Shown here: piece by piece, positions 5,520 to 10,276 of the stretch
Layout: each line of letters begins with the position of its first letter
Position numbering within the stretch: position 1 is the first letter of the stretch
DNA from: CAYOLL01 sp964404765 [NCBI: uncultured Gemmatimonadota bacterium]
GTDB taxonomy: Bacteria; 4572-55
Assembly: GCA_964404765.1 (NCBI GenBank)
Contig: CAYOLL010000201.1
Span: forward strand, 1-10,276
Reading direction: 5' to 3'
Length of the DNA stretch: 10,276 bases
Program-made: the position numbers and the translations under genes
Notes under the pieces: model-generated
Seen by the model: only the letters and a program-made list of their open reading frames with translations
What the model was told of the DNA's origin: nothing
The model's database searches: none

Positions 5520-5888
5520 ATGTCCGAACCCATTTTTAATTATGACGAACTCAGCGACACGCTGTATGTGTCTTTTGCTCCGGGCGAAGCGGCCACCGGC
5601 ATTGAGTTAAACGACCATATTCTGTTGCGGATCAACAAAAAGACGGAGCAAGCAGTCGGCGTCACCTTTTTTGAATACTCCGTTATGGCGCAAAATACGG
5701 ACATCGGCCCGCGCAGTTTTCCCTTAACCGGTTTAAACGATCTGTCGGGCAGTTTGCGCGAGATGGTGGTGAAAATCCTGCGCCGGCCGCCGGTCAATTC
5801 CATTTTGTCGTTACTGGCCTATTCGCCGTCGGTGGCGGAAACCGTGCCGATTATGTATCTGCCTGCGCCACAAGCTTTGGCGGCGTAA
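5520..5888 (+). CDS. DUF2283 protein, putative antitoxin of the 5189-5518 partner
   Basis: Protein of 122 aa. The ATG at 5520 is one base after the upstream stop, with AAAGGAG at about 9 bases, so the two genes form an operon; earlier in-frame starts lie inside the neighbour and lack a ribosome site. Residues 6-53 (FNYDELSDTLYVSFAPGEAA, GIELNDHILLRINKKTEQAV, GVTFFEYS) match DUF2283: YDxxxDxLYxxF, a turn, a strand ending LRxxxxxxxVGxxxxxxS. Residues 60-122 extend beyond the usual short domain (IGPRSFPLTGLNDLSGSLRE, then a Pro/Ala-rich end). DUF2283 proteins are small, acidic and frequently next to RelE/BECR-type genes, which supports but does not prove an antitoxin role. A DNA-binding motif is not obvious. 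Confidence 0.8.
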   Translation: MSEPIFNYDELSDTLYVSFAPGEAATGIELNDHILLRINKKTEQAVGVTFFEYSVMAQNTDIGPRSFPLTGLNDLSGSLREMVVKILRRPPVNSILSLLAYSPSVAETVPIMYLPAPQALAA

Positions 5889-5919
5889 TCCCTGGCCAAT
5901 CTCACACACATAAAACTCG

Positions 5920-6192
5920 TTATCGCATCCCGCCCATGTTCAGCGTCAAATCCAGCGCCCGGCACACTTTCAGAAAAGCCACGATGTTGCAGTTCATTCC
6001 GTGCTCGATGCGGGAAAGCTGGCGCGGCGTAATCCGGGCTTTGCCGGCCAATTCCTTTTGCGATAAACCGGATTGCTCTCTCGCCTCGGCAATTCGCAAC
6101 GACATTTCCAGCAATTGCCGCTCTTCCGCATACAGTTTTTGAAACTCGCTATCCTTTAACTTTTCGCCCAAATAATCCTTAAACTTTTTCAT
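5920..6192 (-). CDS. higA: XRE-family antitoxin of a HigBA module
   Basis: Protein of 90 aa. Residues 29-70 (EMSLRIAEAREQSGLSQKEL, AGKARITPRQLSRIEHGMNC) form a classical helix-turn-helix with the GLSQxELA and QLSRIEHG signatures; the N-terminal 28 residues are a charged helix (MKKFKDYLGEKLKDSEFQKL). Its ATG overlaps the toxin stop as ATGA, with GGGAGGAAAA upstream, so the two are translationally coupled in toxin-then-antitoxin order, as in HigBA. Known role: the dimer represses its own promoter and blocks the toxin. It converges with the DUF2283 gene across 31 bases without a clear terminator. Intact. A truncated duplicate of its first codons lies at 6700-6725. Confidence 0.87.
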   Translation of the reverse strand: MKKFKDYLGEKLKDSEFQKLYAEERQLLEMSLRIAEAREQSGLSQKELAGKARITPRQLSRIEHGMNCNIVAFLKVCRALDLTLNMGGMR

Positions 6193-6563
6193 AGCTTTTC
6201 CTCCCGCAGATCTTTTTCACTCACTCGGTGCAAAAAGTCATCACGATATGCCTTTGCTTTTTGGATTTCGACGCCGGGCACACGAGTGGTTGTTTTGTGA
6301 AAGGCGTGGGTCAAAATGATAAAATCTTTGTAGCAAAAGAAGTACAAGATTCGCGTTTCGTCACCCGACAGCTTGAGGCGCAATTCGTGGATGCCGTCTT
6401 CCAGCAGATCGGCATAGGGTCGCGGCAAGTTCGGGCCCTTTTCTTCCAGCAACGCAATCAGGTTGATCAATTTTGCCTGCTGCCGCTTCGGGCGTGATTC
6501 AATAAAATCCGCCAGCGGACAGTCGTTTTCGCGTGTCTCGTAAAATATGACTTGATATGGCAT
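6189..6563 (-). CDS. higB: RelE/HigB-type toxin (phage-derived Gp49-like family)
   Basis: Protein of 124 aa from the ATG at 6563; this start is chosen over the one 18 bases upstream because CGGGGGA precedes it and the fold begins with MPYQVIFYETRENDCPLADF. Middle: LINLIALLEEKGPNLPRPYA (32-51), IHELRLKL (58-65), RILYFFCYKDFIILTHAFHK (71-90), and the tail VPGVEIQKAKAYRDDF. The pattern ELR, then RxLYFF, then LxHxFxKKT followed by an AxxRxxDF tail is that of the Gp49/HigB branch of RelE toxins, ribosome-associated mRNA interferases. Arg62, Arg71 and the His-Phe-His segment are the likely catalytic region. The antitoxin overlaps its stop by ATGA. It looks complete and functional. Confidence 0.87.
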   Translation of the reverse strand: MPYQVIFYETRENDCPLADFIESRPKRQQAKLINLIALLEEKGPNLPRPYADLLEDGIHELRLKLSGDETRILYFFCYKDFIILTHAFHKTTTRVPGVEIQKAKAYRDDFLHRVSEKDLREEKL

Positions 6564-6608
6564 TAAATCCCCCGCAAGCATCGGCTAACAATAATCCCGT
6601 CCACCTGC

Positions 6609-6637
6609 AATATGAAAGATTTGGCCAGAAAATGCAA
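6609..6637 (-). promoter_or_regulatory. Possible higBA promoter
   Basis: On the - strand TTGCAT (6637-6632) and CATATT (6614-6609) are separated by 17 bases and sit about 46 bases upstream of the higB ATG. Matches to the sigma-70 consensus are partial (3/6 and 4/6), so this is only the best candidate. No clear operator palindrome is seen beside it. Confidence 0.25.
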
Positions 6638-6669
6638 CGGGTCTTTTTATATGGCGCTGTTGATTTCTC

Positions 6670-6706
6670 GCCCCCAAAAATCCCTTGCCGCTTAATTCCC
6701 CCAAAT
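6670..6706. repeat. Dispersed 35-bp intergenic repeat, copy 2
   Basis: Copy of the 4460-4494 repeat, same orientation, containing CCCCAAAAATCCCTTGCCGC then TTAATTCCCCC. Its end merges with the CCCAAAT of the truncated higA copy, so this is where the duplicated higBA fragment was joined to the repeat. Confidence 0.6.
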
Positions 6707-6821
6707 AATCCTGAAACTTCTTCATCGCTTTTCCTCGCCCAGATCTTTTTCACTCACCCATTGCAAAAAGTCATCCCGCGATGCCTTTGCTTTTTGGATT
6801 TCGACGCCGGGCACGCGGGTA
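6700..6821 (-). pseudogene. Truncated second copy of the higB-higA junction
   Basis: The DNA aligns with 6167-6290 nearly end to end (roughly 88-90% identity by eye). On the - strand it encodes the last 34 residues of a HigB-like toxin (TRVPGVEIQKAKASRDDFLQ, WVSEKDLGEEKR, stop), the same ATGA overlap, then the first nine antitoxin codons (MKKFQDYLG) before it hits the dispersed repeat. Differences such as LQW for LHR and GEEKR for REEKL show a diverged paralogous module rather than a recent copy. No start, ribosome site or toxin fold remains. Confidence 0.82.
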
Positions 6822-6910
6822 ACCGCCGCGGAAGCGATGCCCAAAAAGCGCAATTTTGCGCCATTTAAGAAGCCTGCCGCATAATAAAAGCCGGATTTTT
6901 ACAAATAAAA

Positions 6911-6939
6911 TTGAAAGATCGCCTTTAAACCTATATTTT
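6911..6939 (+). promoter_or_regulatory. Candidate sigma-70 promoter for the helicase gene
   Basis: TTGAAA at 6911-6916 and TATTTT at 6934-6939 are separated by 17 bases (5/6 and 4/6 consensus). Transcription from here would give a leader of about 80 bases before the ATG at 7029. A second possible -10 (GATAAT, 6969-6974) lies further down without a good -35. Confidence 0.4.
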
Positions 6940-6944
6940 ATCAT

Positions 6945-6970
6945 CTCTTGGAGTCTTGATGTCTTTGTGA
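6945..6970 (+). repeat. Half copy of the MITE-like end
   Basis: TCTTGGAGTCTTGATGTCTT followed by TGTGA resembles the right terminal repeat of the element at 4007-4138 (CCTTAGAGTCTTTGTGG) and the common CTTAGTGTCTTTGTG-type repeat. No opposite end is seen within 200 bases, so it would be a solo or decayed copy sitting in the helicase leader. Confidence 0.4.
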
Positions 6971-6976
6971 TAATAT

Positions 6977-6994
6977 TACAGGCGAAGCCCTGTA
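6977..6994 (+). other. Small hairpin in the helicase mRNA leader
   Basis: TACAGG / CCTGTA form a perfect 6-bp stem around CGAAGC, 34 bases upstream of the start codon and clear of the ribosome site (CGGAGGAG). DEAD-box helicase leaders are often structured and cold-regulated; whether this hairpin takes part is unknown. Confidence 0.35.
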
Positions 6995-7028
6995 TACCTT
7001 AACTGTTGTTTTCCGGAGGAGTTTTTAA

Positions 7029-8861
7029 ATGTCCGAATCAGATTCAGCAACGCCGATGAGCGGTTTCCGTCATTTTAACCTGAGTGAGCCGATTCTCAAA
7101 GCCCTCGATGATGTTGGCTATGAGACACCCACGCCTATTCAGCAGCAGATTATTCCCTACATTCTGGAAGGCCGCGACGTTCTTGGTCAGGCCCAAACCG
7201 GCACCGGCAAAACCGCAGCTTTTGCCCTGCCCATTCTTATGCGGATCGACCTGAAACGGCTTGCGCCGCAGGTGTTAGTGCTTACACCCACGCGTGAACT
7301 GGCGATTCAGGTGGCCGAGGCATTTCAGCGCTATGCCGCCCATCTGCCGGGCTTTCATGTGCTGCCGATTTACGGCGGGCAGAATTACAACATTCAGTTC
7401 AAGCCGCTGCAACGCGGAGTACACGTTATTGTCGGCACACCGGGCCGGGTGATGGATCACCTGCGGCGCGGTACTTTGAAGCTGGAGACGCTGTCCTGTT
7501 TGGTTTTGGATGAGGCCGACGAGATGTTGAAGATGGGTTTTCTGGAAGATGTGGAGTGGATTTTGGAGCAGACGCCGCCGCAACGGCAAATCGCCCTTTT
7601 TTCGGCAACGATACCCGCCGAAATCCGCGCCATCGCCCGCAAGCACCTCAAAAATCCCAAAGATGTTACCATGGATTTGCAGACGGTCTCTGCCGCCACG
7701 ATTCGACAGCGCTATTGGTTAGTCAGCGAGCCGCACAAATTGGACGCGCTCACCCGCATTTTAGAGGCCGAACCAACCGATGGCGTGCTCATTTTTGTCC
7801 GCACCAAGGGCGAGACCGTCAGCCTGTCGAGCAAGTTGGAGGCGCGCGGCTATTCATCCACAGCGATCAATGGCGATATGATTCAGCGAATGCGCGAGCA
7901 AGTGGTTGAGCAGTTCAAAAGCGGCAAATTGGATATTCTGGTCGCTACCGGCGTGGCCGCGCGCGGTCTGGATGTCGAGCGGATCAGCCATGTTATCAAT
8001 TATGATATTCCATCGGATACCGAGGCCTACGTTCACCGTATCGGGCGGACGGGCCGGGCCGGACGGCCAGGCGAGGCGATTTTGTTCGTCTCTCCGCGCG
8101 AAAGGCGGCTGCTTTATTCGCTGGAAAAGGTGACCAGCCAACGCATTACGCTTATGGAACTGCCCAGCACGGAAACCATTAACGATCAGCGGATCTCCCG
8201 TTTCAAACAAAAGATTACCGACACGCTGGCCGTGGAAGATTTGGGCTTCTTTTATCAAATTATCGAGCAATATCAGAACGAGCATAATATTCCGGCGCTG
8301 GAAATCGCCGCGGCATTGGCCCGACTGGTTCAGGGCGATACGCCGATGCTATTTAACGCACCGACGCCGCAGATAGAGCGTTTTGTGGAAGATAGGCCGT
8401 CGTTCTCGTCCCGCCGCGGCGCCCGCGGGAATCAACGGGATGACCGGCGCGATATGAATTTTGGAACTGCTATGCAACGCTATCGCATAGAAGTCGGGCT
8501 TACCCATGGCGTAAAGACCGGCAACATTGTCGGCGCGATTGCCAACGAGACCGGCTTGTCCAGCCAACATATCGGGCGGATCGCTATTTATGATGAGTAC
8601 AGCACTGTTGACTTGCCGGAGGGCTTGCCAAAGGAGTTTATCACCCTGCTCAAGAATGTCTGGGTGAGCGGTCAGAAACTCAAAATCAGCCGGCTTGACG
8701 AGCCGGAAGCCCGGTCAAAATCTTCCAAAGATTACCCGGAACGCCGCCCCGCGCCATCGGTCCCGTCGGCATACAAGTCCAAGTACAGCAGCGATAAACC
8801 GGCCAAGAAACGCGACAAAGCCCCGTTTACTCCCAAGCGCCATCGTAAAGGGAAGGATTAA
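7029..8861 (+). CDS. deaD: DEAD-box ATP-dependent RNA helicase, DeaD/CsdA type
   Basis: Protein of 610 aa; ATG preceded by CCGGAGGAG. All core motifs are present: Q motif (GFRHFNLSE, TPIQQQIIP, 12-43), I AQTGTGKT (55-62), Ia PTREL (87-91), Ib TPGR (137-140), II DEAD (161-164), III SAT (192-194), IV LIFVRTK (254-260), V VATGVAARGLDV (305-316), VI HRIGRTGRAG (336-345). A helical dimerisation-like segment follows (385-440), then a DbpA-type RNA-binding domain (484-556: YRIEVGLTHGVKTGNIVGAI, GRIAIYDEYSTVDLP, KISRLDE) and a basic, disordered tail rich in Lys, Arg, Ser and Pro (560-610). Known role: ATP-dependent unwinding of structured RNA in ribosome assembly, translation of cold-stress mRNAs and RNA decay. 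Complete, monocistronic, cytoplasmic. Confidence 0.96.
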   Translation: MSESDSATPMSGFRHFNLSEPILKALDDVGYETPTPIQQQIIPYILEGRDVLGQAQTGTGKTAAFALPILMRIDLKRLAPQVLVLTPTRELAIQVAEAFQRYAAHLPGFHVLPIYGGQNYNIQFKPLQRGVHVIVGTPGRVMDHLRRGTLKLETLSCLVLDEADEMLKMGFLEDVEWILEQTPPQRQIALFSATIPAEIRAIARKHLKNPKDVTMDLQTVSAATIRQRYWLVSEPHKLDALTRILEAEPTDGVLIFVRTKGETVSLSSKLEARGYSSTAINGDMIQRMREQVVEQFKSGKLDILVATGVAARGLDVERISHVINYDIPSDTEAYVHRIGRTGRAGRPGEAILFVSPRERRLLYSLEKVTSQRITLMELPSTETINDQRISRFKQKITDTLAVEDLGFFYQIIEQYQNEHNIPALEIAAALARLVQGDTPMLFNAPTPQIERFVEDRPSFSSRRGARGNQRDDRRDMNFGTAMQRYRIEVGLTHGVKTGNIVGAIANETGLSSQHIGRIAIYDEYSTVDLPEGLPKEFITLLKNVWVSGQKLKISRLDEPEARSKSSKDYPERRPAPSVPSAYKSKYSSDKPAKKRDKAPFTPKRHRKGKD

Positions 8862-8895
8862 ACATTTTGTAACTGCTGAAATAACCAATAGAGTA

Positions 8896-8922
8896 GGGAC
8901 TGACGCATGAAGCGTCTGTCCC
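8896..8922 (+). terminator. Probable terminator after the helicase gene
   Basis: GGGACTGACGC and GCGTCTGTCCC pair as an 11-bp stem with one T-T mismatch and a 5-base loop. The sequence after it (CCTGGGTTTGATCATTTT) is only moderately T-rich, so termination may be inefficient. It lies 35 bases after the stop. Confidence 0.55.
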
Positions 8923-9005
8923 CCTGGGTTTGATCATTTTATCATCCGGCTTCATCAAAATGTGTATTGAATTGCCTTGAAAGATACGTGCGCAATGGTT
9001 ATCTT

Positions 9006-9027
9006 GATCACAGATTTTGCTGTGATC
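9006..9027. promoter_or_regulatory. 8-bp inverted repeat upstream of the PD-(D/E)XK gene
   Basis: GATCACAG / CTGTGATC is a perfect palindrome around a 6-base ATTTTG loop, about 40 bases before the ATG at 9068. It could be an operator for a dimeric regulator or an RNA hairpin in the leader. It is not a CRP-type site: the half-sites are in the opposite order. Confidence 0.4.
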
Positions 9028-9067
9028 TGATCTTAACGTTACCGCCTGGGGAGAAAGGAGTTCGCGT

Positions 9068-9718
9068 ATGCAAAAAAGCCGCTTTGCCGAATGGTCCAAA
9101 CTCGACTTGGAGCGCACGTTTGGCCTCAATCAAGCCGATAGCCTGCCGGCTTTGAGCGAATGGATTGACTCCTCCAACGCCATACCGATTACGGACATGG
9201 AACGCCAATTAATTCAGGGTTATCAAGCCAGTTTAATCTATCGCGGCGATGATTGGAATGAAGTGGAATTGACCGCGCATTTCATCGCCCCAATCATGGC
9301 TTTGGTTAATTTCAATACCAGACTCTTTGGCCTGTTTGCCGAACGAACGATTCAGGCCGTTGTGGACGACTATGAGCTTTCCGGCGAACCAGACGCTATT
9401 ATCGCCAAAGGCCGACGCGCCCCGGAAATCCCCTATTTTTGTTTTCACGAATATAAAAGGGAAAATGAACCCAAAGGCGATCCGGCCGGACAAGCGCTGG
9501 TGGCCATGCTCGTCGCCCAGGAATTGAACGGCCATCACGCGCCGATTTATGGGCTGTATGTATCCGGCAAGCAATGGTATTTCCTCATCTTGCACGAACG
9601 AGGCTACGCGATCAGCCAATCGTTTTCGGCAGATCGCGATGAGGTTTTCGATATTGTGAAAATGCTTAAGCGACTCAAACAAATGATTGAGCGAATGGCC
9701 CAGGCGCCAAACCCCTGA
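9068..9718 (+). CDS. PD-(D/E)XK nuclease-like hypothetical protein
   Basis: Protein of 216 aa; AAAGGAG lies 7 bases before the ATG. Residues 45-75 (ERQLIQGYQASLIYRGDDWN, EVELTAHFIAPIM) form a helical start with conserved acidic residues, then VNFNTRLFGLFAERTIQAVV, GEPDAIIAKG (106-115), IPYFCFHEYKRENEPKGDPA (121-140), QALVAMLVAQELN and IYGLYVSGKQWYFLIL. An Asp in GEPD followed by a strand ending E-Y-K (Asp109, Glu128, Lys130) is the PD-(D/E)XK layout. I recognise this as a widespread uncharacterised family whose members carry DDWNE, FIAP, HEYKRE and GQ...AAQ motifs. Function is unknown; a DNA or RNA nuclease or a defence role is inferred from the motif alone. Single gene with its own terminator at 9761. 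Intact. Confidence 0.75.
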   Translation: MQKSRFAEWSKLDLERTFGLNQADSLPALSEWIDSSNAIPITDMERQLIQGYQASLIYRGDDWNEVELTAHFIAPIMALVNFNTRLFGLFAERTIQAVVDDYELSGEPDAIIAKGRRAPEIPYFCFHEYKRENEPKGDPAGQALVAMLVAQELNGHHAPIYGLYVSGKQWYFLILHERGYAISQSFSADRDEVFDIVKMLKRLKQMIERMAQAPNP

Positions 9719-9760
9719 GCTGATTTTAAACGCCCCGTATCTCGCGCTGGCTGATTTTTG

Positions 9761-9798
9761 ATGCCCGTTTTCTCCAGGAAAGCGGGCATTTGTTGTTG
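9761..9798 (+). terminator. Rho-independent terminator
   Basis: ATGCCCGTTTTC and GAAAGCGGGCAT pair as a 12-bp stem (one G-U) around TCCAG, followed by TTGTTGTTG. This is the strongest intrinsic terminator in the window, 43 bases after the stop at 9718. Confidence 0.78.
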
Positions 9799-9850
9799 CA
9801 GGGTAATACCCGACGCCGCGCAGATTTTCTTGATCTTCCCCTGCGCTCAG
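9797..9850 (-). pseudogene. Decayed copy of the TPR-like gene end
   Basis: The - strand reads GKIKKICAASGITLQ, parallel to GKIEEICAELGVAL at the end of the gene at 9911-10276. In DNA, 9816-9840 and 9931-9954 share about 22 of 25 bases allowing one gap. It has no start and runs into the terminator region. Confidence 0.5.
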
Positions 9851-9860
9851 GCGGCGGTAT

Positions 9861-9914
9861 GTAGCGCGAGACGCATTCTTGCGGGAGTTGGCGCGAAACG
9901 GCATTTCGCGCTAC
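9861..9914. repeat. Compound palindromic repeat
   Basis: The outer arms GTAGCGCGA (9861-9869) and TCGCGCTAC (9906-9914) pair. An inner hairpin GCGCGAAA / TTTCGCGC (9891-9898 / 9904-9911, loop CGGCA) uses the same right arm, so the two structures exclude each other. This looks like a REP-type dispersed element. Its right arm contains the stop codon of the - strand TPR-like gene. Confidence 0.6.
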
Positions 9915-10276
9915 AACGCAACGCCCAACTCCGCGCAGATTTCTTCGATCTTCCCCACTTGCCCCTGCATCCCGCCTTCGACGGCTTTGTCTTTGGCTTG
10001 CCGGAGATGCGCCAGCCCCGCCTCCGGCTGACCGGCTTGATACAGATAGCGGCCATATTCGTATAATGCCGGGACTAAGGTTTCCAGATAGTTTTTGGCC
10101 GCGGCGGTTTCGATGGCCTTTTCAAAATAAGCGGCGGGCGTTTCGGGCAGACCGGTCAGGGCGGTGATCTCAGCCAATATCCGCCGCGCCTCATTCGTAA
10201 TTCGTAATTCTTCATTCTTAATTGTTAAAGCCACTGCCAGGTGGGTATACCCGTGCAGCACATCCGACCCGATCTC
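9911..10276 (-). CDS. C-terminal part of a TPR-like (helical repeat) protein, 5' partial
   Basis: The frame is open to the window edge (upstream residues EIGSDV), so the start is outside; a GTG at 10261 is internal. The 122 visible residues are helical: VLHGYTHLAVAL, ARRILAEITALTGLPETPAA, YFEKAIETAAAKNYLETLVP, ALYEYGRYLYQAGQPEAGLA, HLRQAKDKAVEGG and GKIEEICAELGVAL. The pairs YFEKAI...AAAKNY and YEYGRYLYQAGQPEAGLAHL fit TPR helices, usual at the end of large AAA/adenylate-cyclase-type signalling or guanylate-like sensor ATPases; the N-terminal part that would decide this is missing. Odd: TIKNEELRITNE (near the visible start) is encoded by a 7-bp tandem repeat. The TAG stop sits within a palindromic repeat, so the natural end may have been trimmed. 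Confidence 0.7.
   Translation of the reverse strand, partial: EIGSDVLHGYTHLAVALTIKNEELRITNEARRILAEITALTGLPETPAAYFEKAIETAAAKNYLETLVPALYEYGRYLYQAGQPEAGLAHLRQAKDKAVEGGMQGQVGKIEEICAELGVAL
10193..10227. repeat. Five tandem 7-bp units inside the TPR-like gene
   Basis: Units ATTCGTA, ATTCGTA, ATTCTTC, ATTCTTA, ATTGTTA follow one another without gaps. Such heptamers (STRR type) are usually intergenic; here they are read through on the - strand as KNEELRITNE. Confidence 0.7.

Noticed and set aside
6848-6861. GCGCAA TT TTGCGC hairpin as a terminator
   Set aside because: The stem is only 6 bp with a 2-base loop and no T run in either direction.
7275-8285. Several - strand open frames opposite the helicase
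   Set aside because: They are codon shadows of the DEAD-box gene, with no initiation signals and no recognisable domain.
9006-9027. CRP-type binding site
   Set aside because: CRP needs TGTGA then TCACA. Here the order is reversed (TCACAG...CTGTGA).
9233-9904. 223-codon - strand open frame opposite the PD-(D/E)XK gene
   Set aside because: The + strand gene has a ribosome site, recognisable motifs and a terminator. The - strand frame runs through the terminator and a repeat and has no domain.

Overview
The window reads as bacterial chromosome. The gene style suggests an environmental, possibly Chloroflexota/Anaerolineae-like genome: a GAF-domain histidine kinase, many small toxin-antitoxin (TA) genes, short tandem heptamers and dispersed palindromes. 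The taxonomic guess is inference only; no rRNA or marker gene is present.

Layout. (1) 1-1615: 3' part of a GAF-domain sensor histidine kinase on the + strand. (2) About 1616-6830: a dense patch of TA and defence-type genes, most of them broken. In order: a C-terminal tail fragment, an AbrB-type antitoxin, a VapC with its N-terminal half deleted, a 23-codon HigA stub running into an intact xisI, a second copy of the tail fragment, the N-terminal domain of a restriction-type protein cut at its catalytic strand, an antitoxin-like tail, a Phd/YefM antitoxin, a vapC interrupted by a MITE-like element, a frameshifted brnT-like gene, a multi-frame remnant ending in a second copy of the antitoxin-like tail, an apparently intact two-gene unit (BECR-nuclease-like protein plus DUF2283 protein), and on the - strand an intact higBA pair with a shortened duplicate beside it. 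(3) 6830-7028: leader region with a candidate promoter, a half copy of the MITE end and a small hairpin. (4) 7029-8861: complete DEAD-box RNA helicase of the DeaD/CsdA type. (5) 8862-9800: a two-hairpin intergenic region, a lone PD-(D/E)XK-type hypothetical gene, and the best rho-independent terminator of the window. (6) 9800-10276: a decayed tail fragment, a compound palindromic repeat, and on the - strand the 3' part of a helical/TPR-like gene carrying an in-frame block of 7-bp repeats.

How it fits together. The flanking genes (kinase, helicase) look intact and ordinary. The middle is an accessory hot spot in which TA modules have arrived, duplicated and been eroded by internal deletion, insertion and frameshift. 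Apparently surviving units are abrB, xisI, phd, the BECR-like/DUF2283 pair and higBA. Four separate duplications (two gene tails, the higBA junction, a 35-bp intergenic repeat) suggest recombination between short homologies. The most promising intact but poorly described unit is the BECR-like/DUF2283 pair at 5189-5888. The most concrete mobile-DNA event is the MITE-like insertion in vapC at 4007-4138.
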